DNA of 47,387 nucleotides from a virus. Below are positions 23,305 through 30,252 of this stretch, one piece after another. The notes under the pieces are model-generated. The model was not told where the DNA came from and ran no database searches. It was given only the letters and a program-made list of their open reading frames with translations. Location: positions 1-47,387 of the IMG/VR virus record IMGVR_UViG_3300036652_001649, one strand, 5' to 3'. How positions within the stretch are numbered: the first letter of the stretch is position 1; the number at the start of each line of letters is the position of its first letter. The translations under genes and the position numbers were made by a program.

Positions 23305-23554
23305 CCGTCTTTGGCTGGAGCATCCTCGGGTTGCTCTAGTCTCGGCTCTAGTGGGCTCGGCGGCGATCATCTGCGTCTTCATCGGTGGCGCCGCCCTCTA
23401 CGAGCAAGGTATCCACGGGCTGCTGTGGGAGAAAATCTTGTTCTGGCTCGGCGTCGTGCTGCTCATCTGCTCGGCCATCTGGTCTCGGGATACGGAAGCA
23501 CAGGCCTGGAAACGGGCCGACAAGCGAGAGCGCCGGAAGAAGCGGCTCCGATAG
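23258..23554 (+). CDS. Small two-span membrane protein (TTG start)
   Basis: About 98 aa. Hydrophobic helices VALVSALVGSAAIICVFIGGAALY and ILFWLGVVLLICSAIW are flanked by very basic ends (KPSKRRRSRLW; KRADKRERRKKRLR), so both ends are probably cytoplasmic. No ATG in the expected place; TTG at 23258 or 23270 are candidates. An exact AAATCTTGTT motif is at 23433 (codons KILF). Function unknown. Confidence 0.65.
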   Translation: MTDKLPNSKPSKRRRSRLWLEHPRVALVSALVGSAAIICVFIGGAALYEQGIHGLLWEKILFWLGVVLLICSAIWSRDTEAQAWKRADKRERRKKRLR

Positions 23555-23562
23555 TTCCCGGT

Positions 23563-23721
23563 GTGACGCACATCCTGACGGTGACCCTGACCGACGAAGA
23601 GTGCCATGCCCTTCATGACCTCCTGCTCACCACCGTCGCGGTGAGTGAGGCGCTGGCATCGGCCCGCCGAGAGGTGCTGTACAAGATCGAAGAGGTCATC
23701 GACACTCCCCACCTGTTCTGA
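23563..23721 (+). CDS. 52-aa hypothetical protein
   Basis: GTG start 8 nt after the previous stop. Helical (LTDEECHALHDLLLTTVAVSEALASARREVLYKIEEVI). It ends just before a perfect terminator, which supports it as the last gene of the unit. Confidence 0.6.
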   Translation: MTHILTVTLTDEECHALHDLLLTTVAVSEALASARREVLYKIEEVIDTPHLF

Positions 23722-23725
23722 AAGA

Positions 23726-23760
23726 GCCACGCCCGGGCTACCCAACCCGGGCGTGGCTTC
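23726..23760 (+). terminator. Strong intrinsic terminator
   Basis: Perfect 12-bp stem GCCACGCCCGGG (23726-23737) with CCCGGGCGTGGC (23746-23757), 8-nt loop, followed by TTCTTC. Confidence 0.85.
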
Positions 23761-23925
23761 TTCACTCGACAGTGGCATTGGAACGGTGAGGGCCGACACC
23801 TTCACCCAAGTAGGCGTCTGTCCCGTTTTCCCTGCACAGCCTGTCGTGCTCCCCTGGCTGGGTACCCATCCCCACCGGCTGAAGTAGGAAGAGAATACCT
23901 GTATTCCCGAAGGGTCACAACCCCT

Positions 23926-23964
23926 TGTACTTGTGCATCTGCTGTACTTGTGCATCTGCTGTAC
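23926..23964 (+). repeat. Tandem 17-bp direct repeat
   Basis: tgtacttgtgcatctgc occurs twice in direct tandem (23926-23942, 23943-23959), followed by a third start tgtac. It lies in a gene-free stretch (23766-24000), 7 bp upstream of a promoter, as activator or repressor sites would. Apart from this and the promoter I see nothing in the stretch. Confidence 0.7.
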
Positions 23965-23970
23965 GCCGGG

Positions 23971-23999
23971 TTGGATCCGGGAGGGGTTTCGGGTATCAT
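23971..23999 (+). promoter_or_regulatory. Promoter placing the start codon at +1
   Basis: TTGGAT (23971-23976), 17-bp spacer, TATCAT (23994-23999), then 6 nt (aggagg) to the ATG at 24006. The 6 nt read as a perfect Shine-Dalgarno but are too close to the ATG to act as one; the spacing fits the leaderless class. Confidence 0.65.
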
Positions 24000-24005
24000 A
24001 GGAGG

Positions 24006-24251
24006 ATGCTGAACGCAGGAGTCGCCCGCCGCCACGCCATCGAGATGATCGAGGCTACCGAGGAAGAAGTTCTCCAACTCCCCGAAGAAGCGCTCTCACT
24101 GCTTGACTCACTGATCCAGTTGCCCGGGGTTGAGGTGTGGCCGGTGGAACGGCGGTCGGGGTTGCGCTGGAGGATCGGGATCGCCCACCAGACGCCGTGT
24201 GTGACGACTTTGGCACCACAGGTGATGGCCGGGTACCCTCGGCACTTCTAG
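24006..24251 (+). CDS. 81-aa hypothetical protein overlapping an antisense gene
   Basis: The first half is acidic and helical (AIEMIEATEEEVLQLPEEALSLLDSLIQL); the second is basic. The promoter geometry matches the leaderless class of this phage. The last 197 bp overlap the converging gene at 24055-24489, so either both are real or one extends too far. No family recognised. Confidence 0.5.
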   Translation: MLNAGVARRHAIEMIEATEEEVLQLPEEALSLLDSLIQLPGVEVWPVERRSGLRWRIGIAHQTPCVTTLAPQVMAGYPRHF

Positions 24252-24489
24252 AGGCCTCAGACGGCGTCGTAGGCGCAGCCAACGGCTCCGGTGGTGCTAC
24301 AACGTGGTGCACCACCGGAGCCTTCGTCTTCACGGTGGCCGTCACGGTGGGGCCGGGGAGGATGCCCCCACCTAGGCGGCCGGAGAAGGGTGCGTTCATG
24401 AGGTAGATCGTGAGCGCGAGGGCTAGAGCCACGATCGTCAGCACGACGGTGTAGAAGTTGATCCAGCGGGGGCGGCGGATCTTTCTCAT
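24055..24489 (-). CDS. Membrane-anchored Pro/Ala/Ser-rich protein
   Basis: 144 aa. A basic N-terminus (MRKIRRPRW) is followed by one transmembrane helix (VVLTIVALALALTIYLM), then a long disordered Pro/Thr/Ser/Ala tail likely outside the membrane. No folded domain visible. Its 3' half overlaps the opposite-strand gene. The true stop could be earlier only through a frame error. Confidence 0.65.
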   Translation of the reverse strand: MRKIRRPRWINFYTVVLTIVALALALTIYLMNAPFSGRLGGGILPGPTVTATVKTKAPVVHHVVAPPEPLAAPTTPSEASRSAEGTRPSPVVPKSSHTASGGRSRSSSATPTAVPPATPQPRATGSVSQAVRALLRGVGELLPR

Positions 24490-24498
24490 GGCTTCAGG

Positions 24499-24783
24499 CT
24501 ACCGGCGTGGCTTGAGGTCTAGACCCATGCCATGCCGTCGCAACTCCTTAGCAAGCACGGTGCGGATGGTGGACTCGTGCAGCCCGAGCAGCAGGCCTGC
24601 CTCCACTGGGGTGACCACGCCTCGCGCATCGAGGATGGCCTTGTTCCGCTCCTTGATCAGATCGGCGTGGATGTCACTCAGCGCGACGACCTCTTGACGC
24701 GCGTGCTCTAGAGACTCCTCCACAGCGGTGATGCGTCCCGCCAACTGCTCGAAGTGCTTCTTGTGCTGGCTGCTCGTCTTCAT
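24499..24783 (-). CDS. Coiled-coil plus helix-turn-helix protein
   Basis: 94 aa. An N-terminal coiled coil (QLAGRITAVEESLEHARQEVVAL) is followed by a helix-turn-helix-like TPVEAGLLLGLHESTIRTVLAKELRRHG. It is probably a dimeric DNA-binding regulator. Site ggagacacc before the ATG. An exact AAATCTTGTT motif (24800) lies 17 nt upstream of the start codon, so this gene could be controlled by, or could encode, the motif-binding factor (inference). Confidence 0.7.
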   Translation of the reverse strand: MKTSSQHKKHFEQLAGRITAVEESLEHARQEVVALSDIHADLIKERNKAILDARGVVTPVEAGLLLGLHESTIRTVLAKELRRHGMGLDLKPRR

Positions 24784-24831
24784 GGTGGTGTCTCCAGAAA
24801 AATCTTGTTGGGTGCTAGACGACGGCGATCT

Positions 24832-25740
24832 TCATACAAACTTGTTGCGGTAGTAGGTCACCGTGTGGCCGATGCCCGTGCGCAGCGGCATGAACTTGTA
24901 GCCCTCGGGGTAGAGGATGTCCTGCGTCCCACGGTCGGCCACGACAGGGCGGCTGGCGCTCTCGCCGGGCCGCATGGGCAGGTGCTCGATGCGAGCGCCG
25001 GGCACGAGCCGGGCGACCTCCTGGGCCACGTCCAGCACGGTGGTGTGCAGGCCGGTGCCCGCTTCGATCGTCGGCTGTGCTCCGCGCAGCATGGTGAGCG
25101 TTAGAGCGTCCACCAGGAAGCGCGCCACGTCCACGACGTAGACCATGTCCATGACCTGGAGACCGTCGCCGTAGACCTCGATAGGAGCCCCGTGGAGGGC
25201 ACGGGCGACGAAGGACGGCACAATCTTCCGAACCTTGCTCGTTCCGAACGGAGCGGCCACGCTCTGGCCCGGTCCGTAGGCATTCAGCGCCCGAACGTTG
25301 GTCACCTTGGAGCCCCGGTACTGCGCGAACATCGTCGCCAGGCGCTCGACCGAGTTCTTCGAGATGGAGTACGGATTCTGCTCCCAGTAGTTCCCGACGG
25401 CGATGTTCACGCCGGGGATGCCGTACTGATTGGAGGCCTCTAGAACGTTCAGGCCACCGGTGATGTTCGTCATGATGGCGGGCGTGGGGTTCGCGATCGT
25501 CTCCGCCGTCCCCAGCACACCGGCGAGATGGATGAAGCCGTCCACATGGGCCATGGCCTCGGTCACGGCGACGCTGTCGCGGATGTCCCCAAGGTAGGTG
25601 GTGACAGGCCGCTTGGAGGCTTCCTCTCGCGTGTGCTGAGCGTGATCGAACAGGATCACCTCGAAGCCCTGGTCGAGAAGTTCTTCGGTGACGTGCGAAC
25701 CGATGAAGCCAGCGCCACCGGTGACAAGAATGGAAGTCAT
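24832..25740 (-). CDS. NAD-dependent epimerase/dehydratase (extended SDR)
   Basis: 302 aa. N-terminal dinucleotide-binding motif TGGAGFIGSH (7-16) and active-site Y-x3-K as YSISK (124-128), with the strand LGDIRD and the LAGVLGTAE segment typical of UDP-glucose 4-epimerase/dTDP-glucose dehydratase-like enzymes. It interconverts nucleotide sugars; in a phage this could feed glycosylation of virion or DNA, or alter host surface sugars. No glycosyltransferase was seen in the window. It heads the distal part of a leftward operon. Confidence 0.88.
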   Translation of the reverse strand: MTSILVTGGAGFIGSHVTEELLDQGFEVILFDHAQHTREEASKRPVTTYLGDIRDSVAVTEAMAHVDGFIHLAGVLGTAETIANPTPAIMTNITGGLNVLEASNQYGIPGVNIAVGNYWEQNPYSISKNSVERLATMFAQYRGSKVTNVRALNAYGPGQSVAAPFGTSKVRKIVPSFVARALHGAPIEVYGDGLQVMDMVYVVDVARFLVDALTLTMLRGAQPTIEAGTGLHTTVLDVAQEVARLVPGARIEHLPMRPGESASRPVVADRGTQDILYPEGYKFMPLRTGIGHTVTYYRNKFV

Positions 25741-25946
25741 GCCGTCGATGATGTCATAGATTGGGCGTCGGCGTTGGCTAGAGCCGTCAACTCCGCGTAC
25801 AACTCCTTGATCAGGCGATCGTCCTTGTCGATGGTGCGCCGTAGAGCGGCGACCACCTCCAGTTCGTCCACGAGGAAAAGAAGATTCTTCTTCTTCCGGT
25901 CCTCGGCGTCCTTGATCATCGGCAGGATCAGGTCTGGGTCAGTCAT
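25737..25946 (-). CDS. Short helical hypothetical protein
   Basis: 69 aa, ATGA overlap with the epimerase start. Charged helices (IKDAEDRKKKNLLFLVDELEVVAALRRTIDKDDRLIKELYAELTAL). A degenerate, palindrome-like cluster of the dispersed motif (gaagattcttcttcttcc, about 25878) lies within the codons KKKNLLF. Confidence 0.65.
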   Translation of the reverse strand: MTDPDLILPMIKDAEDRKKKNLLFLVDELEVVAALRRTIDKDDRLIKELYAELTALANADAQSMTSSTA

Positions 25947-25953
25947 CAGTACC

Positions 25954-26595
25954 TCACGAGATGTACGAGGCGAGAGGGAGGTCGATGTTGTCCCCCTGGA
26001 TTTGGTAAGAGTGGACGTAGTCGCCATCGGATGTCCGGACGAAGCCCTGCTTTTCCGCCACCTTGCGCTTATTGATTTCCGCCCGCTCCTTCTCGATCCG
26101 TGCGCACTTAGGACAGGCCACAGGGCCGTGGGAGAAGTAATTGGGTTCCGAACCTACTGCCCAGCGGTGACCTTCGCCCTCCAAAGCGGTAGGAGCATCG
26201 ATGGTGCCGATGGCCCGCCACTCCACATTTTTGATCAGCCCATGACCATGGCTGTCCTTCTTATCCACGACCTGGGACGTGGCGTAGTACGGATCACCTT
26301 CCCACTTCTGGAAAGAAGAATTCAGTTCGTGGACGGAGATACCAGTATCCATCCACTGGCGGACCCAGATGGCGGCGACTTCCTCGCGGGCCTTGTGCTT
26401 GGTTGCCATCAGCACCTTCTGCGCTGCTTCGGCCTCGGCATAGATGGCCTGCCGCTTCTGCCGTGCTCGCTCGATCTTGCTCGGTCGCTTCCTCTTGTCC
26501 TTCTTTGGACGTATCACATATAAGCCAGTGAGGCAGAGAGCGATGGTGCCTCCGAAACTCATCAGGAGTTCAATCACATTGAGGACAGTAGGCAT
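25954..26595 (-). CDS. Membrane-anchored protein with C-x2-C
   Basis: 213 aa. An N-terminal transmembrane helix (LMSFGGTIALCLTGLYVI), a very basic helix (RPKKDKRKRPSKIERARQKRQ), a soluble domain and a C-terminal ACPKCARIEKER zinc-like pair. Codon use is somewhat AT-richer than neighbours. Function unknown. Confidence 0.72.
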   Translation of the reverse strand: MPTVLNVIELLMSFGGTIALCLTGLYVIRPKKDKRKRPSKIERARQKRQAIYAEAEAAQKVLMATKHKAREEVAAIWVRQWMDTGISVHELNSSFQKWEGDPYYATSQVVDKKDSHGHGLIKNVEWRAIGTIDAPTALEGEGHRWAVGSEPNYFSHGPVACPKCARIEKERAEINKRKVAEKQGFVRTSDGDYVHSYQIQGDNIDLPLASYIS

Positions 26596-26960
26596 CAGTC
26601 CACCTCCGTCAGCGCCTGGATGTACCGAGGGTTCCAGTACATCTTGTACGTCCCCGAGTTACTGTCTCCCGGGTTCTCATCCACATCCACCAGGTAGGAC
26701 CCGTTCACATGAGCCACCACCGTGCCGGTGTCAAAGTCACCCATTCCCCCGGAGAAGAGGACTCTGTCTCCAGCCTCGAAGGTAGGAATCCAAGGTGTCG
26801 GGGTCTGTGCCATGACCTTCTTGATCATCTCGACGGTCTCCTTGATGGAGTGAACGTCCCAGTCGAACTCCTCGTTCAGTGTGTTCCACCAGTCGAAGCG
26901 CTCGTTGCTCCCGCCGTCCCGGTAGCCCTCTTCGTACTCGTCCCGCTCGTCACTGCCCAT
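26595..26960 (-). CDS. Hypothetical protein with SH3-like segment
   Basis: 121 aa. Acidic N-terminus (MGSDERDEYEEGYRDGG) and a C-terminal beta-rich stretch (FEAGDRVLFSGGMGDFDTGTVVAHVNGSYLVDVDEN) resembling a small SH3/KOW-like barrel. Coupled to the downstream gene through overlapping stop and start. Confidence 0.72.
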   Translation of the reverse strand: MGSDERDEYEEGYRDGGSNERFDWWNTLNEEFDWDVHSIKETVEMIKKVMAQTPTPWIPTFEAGDRVLFSGGMGDFDTGTVVAHVNGSYLVDVDENPGDSNSGTYKMYWNPRYIQALTEVD

Positions 26961-27273
26961 CGTTCTGTCCTCGCAGTTCCTGAATCAAGTAGGCGTATCG
27001 CACACTGAGCGCAGCGAGACGCCCTAGAGTGCAGAACAGCACGTCATACGTCTCGTCGTCGTCCATCTCGCGCATGATGGCACCGACGACCTCCCCCACG
27101 TGGGCACCCTCCGCCTTCAGTTCCCAGACGGGCACCTCAGCGTTGATCCCCAACCGCATGCGGAGCATGGCATCGACCAGTGGGGTGAGCAGTTCGTCCA
27201 CCCGTGCATCGGCTCCGGACAACTCCTCCTCAGCCGCTCGCAGTTCCGCCTCATCGTCAGCGTCGTAGGTCAT
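26950..27273 (-). CDS. Acidic helical hypothetical protein
   Basis: 107 aa from the ATG at 27273 (ATGA overlap); an in-frame ATG lies 12 nt further upstream. Helical and acidic (EAELRAAEEELSGADARVDELLTPLVDAML). No family recognised. Confidence 0.68.
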   Translation of the reverse strand: MTYDADDEAELRAAEEELSGADARVDELLTPLVDAMLRMRLGINAEVPVWELKAEGAHVGEVVGAIMREMDDDETYDVLFCTLGRLAALSVRYAYLIQELRGQNDGQ

Positions 27274-27443
27274 GTCTCGGTCCAATCATCGGGGCGCATG
27301 GAGTATAGAAGAATCTCGCCTGGACTGGCAAACACCATGGTCTTGTTGCGGTACTTGTAGGTGCCCGGCGTGGAGACGACGGCGTAGCAGCGGCCATCTC
27401 GCCACTCCATCGGCAGCGTCTCCACGTCGGTCACCTTCTTCAC
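27270..27443 (-). CDS. Small beta-rich hypothetical protein
   Basis: 57 aa from GTG 27443, which lies in a GTGA overlap with the stop of the upstream gene; the longer frame (27503) would overlap that gene by 64 bp. Strand-rich (MEWRDGRCYAVVSTPGTYKYRNKTMVFASPGEILLYSM). Confidence 0.6.
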   Translation of the reverse strand: MKKVTDVETLPMEWRDGRCYAVVSTPGTYKYRNKTMVFASPGEILLYSMRPDDWTET

Positions 27444-27583
27444 GGCATGCTTCTCATCGCATGGATCATCTCGCGGCGCCTGGGCGCGGTTGCGTTGCTC
27501 CAACGGGTGAGCCAGTCGGTCAGGCCCTTGTGCTGGAACGCGTGGAGTACCTCTAGAAGTAGAGAGTCGGTGAGTTCCGGCAT
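27440..27583 (-). CDS. 47-aa helical protein
   Basis: Start ATG in a TGATG overlap with the upstream stop and stop in a GTGA overlap with the next gene. Sequence PELTDSLLLEVLHAFQHKGLTDWLTRWSNATAPRRREMIHAM, helical. Confidence 0.6.
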   Translation of the reverse strand: MPELTDSLLLEVLHAFQHKGLTDWLTRWSNATAPRRREMIHAMRSMP

Positions 27584-27765
27584 CACTCGTCCGGCCAAAT
27601 CTTCATGGCTCGGCGCATGACCTCTGGGCTAATCTCCAGCGGCAGTAGTGGTGGAGGGGCAGGCACCATGCACTGGCGCAATCGGTCCATCAGCGCCTCG
27701 CGCTTGAGCACCCCCTGGTCGTACAAATCTAGAAATCGGTGGGCAAGCCCAGAATCAAAAATCAT
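27583..27765 (-). CDS. Small hypothetical protein
   Basis: 60 aa. The start (MIFDSGLAHRFLDLYDQGVLKREALMDRLRQ) overlaps the upstream stop as ATGA. The initiation codons contain an AAATCATGTT motif variant. Confidence 0.68.
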   Translation of the reverse strand: MIFDSGLAHRFLDLYDQGVLKREALMDRLRQCMVPAPPPLLPLEISPEVMRRAMKIWPDE

Positions 27766-28052
27766 GTTCCACTCCTATCCAGTGGGCATCGCCACGCGTA
27801 GTCGTCGTCGGTGTTGGTCCGATACCCACAGATACACTCGACCGCCCAGCCACCGAGGATTCCCCGATGGTCGGACCACCGGATGTAGTGCGCGATGGGC
27901 GGCTCGGAGTGGGCGAACTGGTCATGTCGCGCCTGCGCTCGCTGTGCACTGCCGATGTTTCTCTCCTCCGTGATGTACAGCCCATCGCAGTCGGGGCAGC
28001 GGACCTCGTAGAGCCTGACGGTCTTCGTCTTCTCTTGAATCTCGGCGGTCAC
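27762..28052 (-). CDS. Putative two-site zinc protein
   Basis: 96 aa with C-x2-C (YEVRCPDCDGLYITEE), a His-rich centre (ARHDQFAHSEPPIAHYIRW) and VECICGYRTNTDDDYAWRCP, enough Cys/His for one or two zinc sites. ATGA overlaps on both sides. Confidence 0.68.
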   Translation of the reverse strand: MTAEIQEKTKTVRLYEVRCPDCDGLYITEERNIGSAQRAQARHDQFAHSEPPIAHYIRWSDHRGILGGWAVECICGYRTNTDDDYAWRCPLDRSGT

Positions 28053-28291
28053 TCGTCCCCCAGCGTGAAGTGGCCGTCGTACTCGTCGGCCGTGTGGTCC
28101 TGGTCAATCTCGCACCGGCAGAGGTGCGGGCGCGTGTTGTCCTCGTGGTCGCAGCGGTGGAGGAATTCACCGTCGATGTCCATGTCGTGCAACTCGCCTA
28201 GAACCTCGCCTATAGACCAGGAGTAGCCGGTCCCTGCTGCCAGCGTGACCGCCAGCAGCAGGGTCTTGTCGTCCAGTTCGTCAGTGGCCAT
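28049..28291 (-). CDS. Cys/His-rich small protein (HLCxCEI family)
   Basis: 80 aa. The C-terminal half FLHRCDHEDNTRPHLCRCEIDQDHTADEYDG matches the arrangement in the 30528 protein (HLCTHFHQDHLCHCEI ... DEY), indicating two related zinc-binding proteins in this arm. The N-terminus is a helix (DKTLLLAVTLAAGTGYSW). Function unknown. Confidence 0.68.
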   Translation of the reverse strand: MATDELDDKTLLLAVTLAAGTGYSWSIGEVLGELHDMDIDGEFLHRCDHEDNTRPHLCRCEIDQDHTADEYDGHFTLGDE

Positions 28292-28551
28292 CAGACGTAC
28301 GTGCCTTCCGGATCCTTGATCCAGACCTCGGCGTCGTTCGGCACGGTCACGGAGGCCTCACCGAAGGCGAGGACGCAGTACCCGTTCTGTCCATCGAAGA
28401 GGGCCGTGATGGGTTTGGACGGGATGCCGGGGTCGAATGACATGGTGCGGCTGGTCACGAGCGAGACGGGCATGCCCACCTGAACTTCGTCAGCCTGGAG
28501 GACGGTGATGCGGTCGTTGATTCGGCGGTGCGCCGCGGTGGTGTTGGTCAT
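28291..28551 (-). CDS. Beta-rich hypothetical protein, first gene of a leftward operon
   Basis: 86 aa (ITVLQADEVQVGMPVSLVTSRTMSFDP ... GQNGYCVLAFGEASVTVPNDAEVWI). The ATG is 6 nt from a TACTAT box with TTGACG 18 bp upstream, so probably leaderless. It heads the run of leftward genes down to about 24055. Confidence 0.72.
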   Translation of the reverse strand: MTNTTAAHRRINDRITVLQADEVQVGMPVSLVTSRTMSFDPGIPSKPITALFDGQNGYCVLAFGEASVTVPNDAEVWIKDPEGTYV

Positions 28552-28555
28552 GGTT

Positions 28556-28714
28556 CTATAGTACATCCGTCGAAGACGGACCGTCAAGCACCAGGTGCAC
28601 CACGTAGAGCGCTTCGTCCATCCGCTTTAGAAACCCCTCATCGTGGATGGGGTAGGCGGCGTCCAGCCAGTGCAGGATGCGGGCGCAGGCGGCAGCCCGC
28701 TCTTCGTCCTTCAC
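28556..28714 (-). CDS. 52-aa hypothetical protein
   Basis: GTG start in a GTGA overlap with the stop of the upstream gene. Helical (DEERAAACARILHWLDAAYPIHDEGFLKRMDEALYVVHLVL). The promoter of the next operon lies in its last codons. Confidence 0.58.
   Translation of the reverse strand: MKDEERAAACARILHWLDAAYPIHDEGFLKRMDEALYVVHLVLDGPSSTDVL
28558..28587 (-). promoter_or_regulatory. Leftward promoter with start codon at +1
   Basis: On the minus strand TTGACG (28587-28582), 18-bp spacer, TACTAT (28563-28558), then 6 nt to the ATG at 28551. It overlaps the end of the upstream gene. Confidence 0.75.
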
Positions 28715-29112
28715 TCGGGATCCACCATCTTGCGGTTCACCATGCGCTTCGGCGGCTGAGGGACCTGGTCGGCCGGGGTGACCTTCGCGGGCTCGGCACC
28801 CTTGGCCTCCTGCTGGCCGGTGCCTGGGGCGTAGGTCTTCGTCTCGGAGGTCCAGACAAACGGGTGCTCTTTGTCCCACTCGGCGGGCTCGTCGTCGTGG
28901 TGGCAATCGTCGTGCCTGCGCGCCCAGGCAGCGGCCCAGAAGATGGCGGCGATGGCGAACGCGATACCGATGGCAGCGACTGCATCAGGCCAGTTCATGG
29001 TTCTCTTCTCCTTGTAAATCTTGTTCTCATGGATCTTTCCGAACCGTCGCTCCAGGGTCTCGCGCATCTCTTGGAGTTGTTCGCGTTCTCGATCGCTCGT
29101 GGGCTCCCTCAA
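28711..29112 (-). CDS. Coiled-coil plus transmembrane protein
   Basis: 133 aa from TTG 29112 (TTGA overlap with the upstream stop, AAGGAG 10 nt before it). A charged helix (DREREQLQEMRETLERRFG) precedes a transmembrane helix (AVAAIGIAFAIAAIFWAAAW) and a His/Asp-rich, Pro-rich tail. A shorter form could start at ATG 28998, which has its own AAGGAG; an exact AAATCTTGTT motif (29016) sits immediately upstream of that internal start. Confidence 0.6.
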   Translation of the reverse strand: MREPTSDREREQLQEMRETLERRFGKIHENKIYKEKRTMNWPDAVAAIGIAFAIAAIFWAAAWARRHDDCHHDDEPAEWDKEHPFVWTSETKTYAPGTGQQEAKGAEPAKVTPADQVPQPPKRMVNRKMVDPE

Positions 29113-29384
29113 TGCAGCCACTCTCCTTCGTCTATCCACCGCTGGAGGGTGGAGACATCATCTTCTAGAACCACCGGCGTCTCTGCCGTGATGGGCGTGC
29201 GGATCGGAGGCGGGTCGGGTGCGATGAACTCGGGCATGCAGGCTAGTAGCCAGTCCTCATGCCGGAGAAGCACTCGCTTGAGCGCGATGAGGAACGCGTC
29301 GGTGGGTTCCTTGTTCGGGACGCCCCAGAGTGTGCTCAACAGTTCCCGGGCGTAGTCGCGAACGCGGTCATCATGCTTCGCCAT
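29109..29384 (-). CDS. Hypothetical protein
   Basis: 91 aa, helical (DDRVRDYARELLSTLWGVPNKEPTDAFLIALKRVLLRHEDWLLACMPEFI). Overlaps the next upstream gene by 14 bp. No family recognised. Confidence 0.68.
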   Translation of the reverse strand: MAKHDDRVRDYARELLSTLWGVPNKEPTDAFLIALKRVLLRHEDWLLACMPEFIAPDPPPIRTPITAETPVVLEDDVSTLQRWIDEGEWLH

Positions 29385-29691
29385 GTAGAGAGTCCCTGAT
29401 CCTTTTGACGCGACGGTGGTTCACACCGAACTCGACCATCAGTTGATAGCCGGTGTACCCCTCACGCAGCAGGTCGAGGATGGCCCCGTCAGTGATGTAC
29501 CCGTTGTTTGGATTCGGCATGCCGCGCTTCCGGAAGCCGTGCACGGTGCGGTAGGAGACACCGGTCTCCTCAGCGATGATCCCAGTTTCGGCGCCAGCCT
29601 TGATCATCTGATCGATCTTCTGGTAAACCCGCTCCGCGAACTCAGGGTCACGCTGCCAGTTCTTCGGCAGGGTGCTCGGTTGGTGCCTCAT
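29371..29691 (-). CDS. Helix-turn-helix DNA-binding protein
   Basis: 106 aa. Two possible helix-turn-helix units: ETGIIAEETGVSYRTVHGFRKRG and EGYTGYQLMVEFGVNHRRVKRIRD. The ATG at 29691 is in a TGATG overlap with the stop of the receiver-domain gene. Probably a phage transcription regulator. Confidence 0.72.
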   Translation of the reverse strand: MRHQPSTLPKNWQRDPEFAERVYQKIDQMIKAGAETGIIAEETGVSYRTVHGFRKRGMPNPNNGYITDGAILDLLREGYTGYQLMVEFGVNHRRVKRIRDSLHGEA

Positions 29692-30011
29692 CACATCCAT
29701 CCCTCGTAGGGGTTGTCGTCGCTCACGTGCACCCACTCGGGGGCGTAGCGCTTCGCCGTGCCCAGCAGCCAGTCTCGACCCACTGGATTTGCAGTATGCA
29801 CGCGAATCTCGTTCGGCCACTTCTCGTTCTCGATCATCCAGGTGAGTACCGGCCGCGACGTGTCGTCAGTCGAGGTGCCACCGAGGTCGTGGTCGAACGA
29901 GACCACTTCGAAATCATGTCTGCTCAGCAGGGTGATGGCTTGTGCAGCGGACTGTGCCAGGTGGGTGAACTCGGCAGGCAGCACACGCTCGTCATCGATG
30001 TACAGACGCAT
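29691..30011 (-). CDS. Receiver-like protein of the cyclic-phosphate-processing (cREC) type
   Basis: 106 aa. Receiver-like layout: acidic pair IDDER (5-9), the distinctive SFDHDLGG (38-45) and the VHTANPVGRDW stretch (71-81). This combination matches the predicted cREC family, proposed to process cyclic or 2',3'-phosphate products, rather than phosphotransfer receivers. No partner histidine kinase is present. It could modify or degrade nucleotide signals of host defence (inference). Part of an overlapping leftward operon. Confidence 0.72.
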   Translation of the reverse strand: MRLYIDDERVLPAEFTHLAQSAAQAITLLSRHDFEVVSFDHDLGGTSTDDTSRPVLTWMIENEKWPNEIRVHTANPVGRDWLLGTAKRYAPEWVHVSDDNPYEGWM

Positions 30012-30115
30012 CAGTCCCTCTTGTCCTGCCAGAGCCGACAGTCCTTGCACACCGAGCCACCACCAACGCGGTTCTGCCAACGGTGCCCGAACAGGGCACA
30101 GATGATCTTCTTCAT
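30011..30115 (-). CDS. 34-aa zinc-knuckle protein (DUF1660-like)
   Basis: KKIICALFGHRWQNR ... VCKDCRLWQ: Cys, His and a C-x2-C pair, like the very short prophage DUF1660 proteins (K-x-I-C-x2-F-GH-x-W ... C-x2-C). TGATG overlaps at both ends. Confidence 0.68.
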   Translation of the reverse strand: MKKIICALFGHRWQNRVGGGSVCKDCRLWQDKRD

Positions 30116-30252
30116 CAGTCCACCTCGAAAACAGTGGGCCGCTTCAGCAATTCGCGCAGGCGTGGCAGATCCTTCGGCGGTTCGTCCAGCATCTTCTCGA
30201 CCTGTGCGAATTGCTCCGGCGTCAGCACATATCTTGTTTCGTTCTCATCCAT
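30115..30252 (-). CDS. 45-aa hypothetical protein
   Basis: DENETRYVLTPEQFAQVEKMLDEPPKDLPRLRELLKRPTVFEVD resembles short DUF1778-like tails (LTPEQFAQVEKMLDEPP), the part that in some antitoxins follows the DNA-binding ribbon; the ribbon itself is missing. The start overlaps the next gene. Confidence 0.62.
   Translation of the reverse strand: MDENETRYVLTPEQFAQVEKMLDEPPKDLPRLRELLKRPTVFEVD

Noticed and set aside
25528-26523. 331-codon rightward frame over the epimerase and its neighbours
   Set aside because: Opposite to a clear SDR enzyme and two coupled genes; composition is shadow-like.
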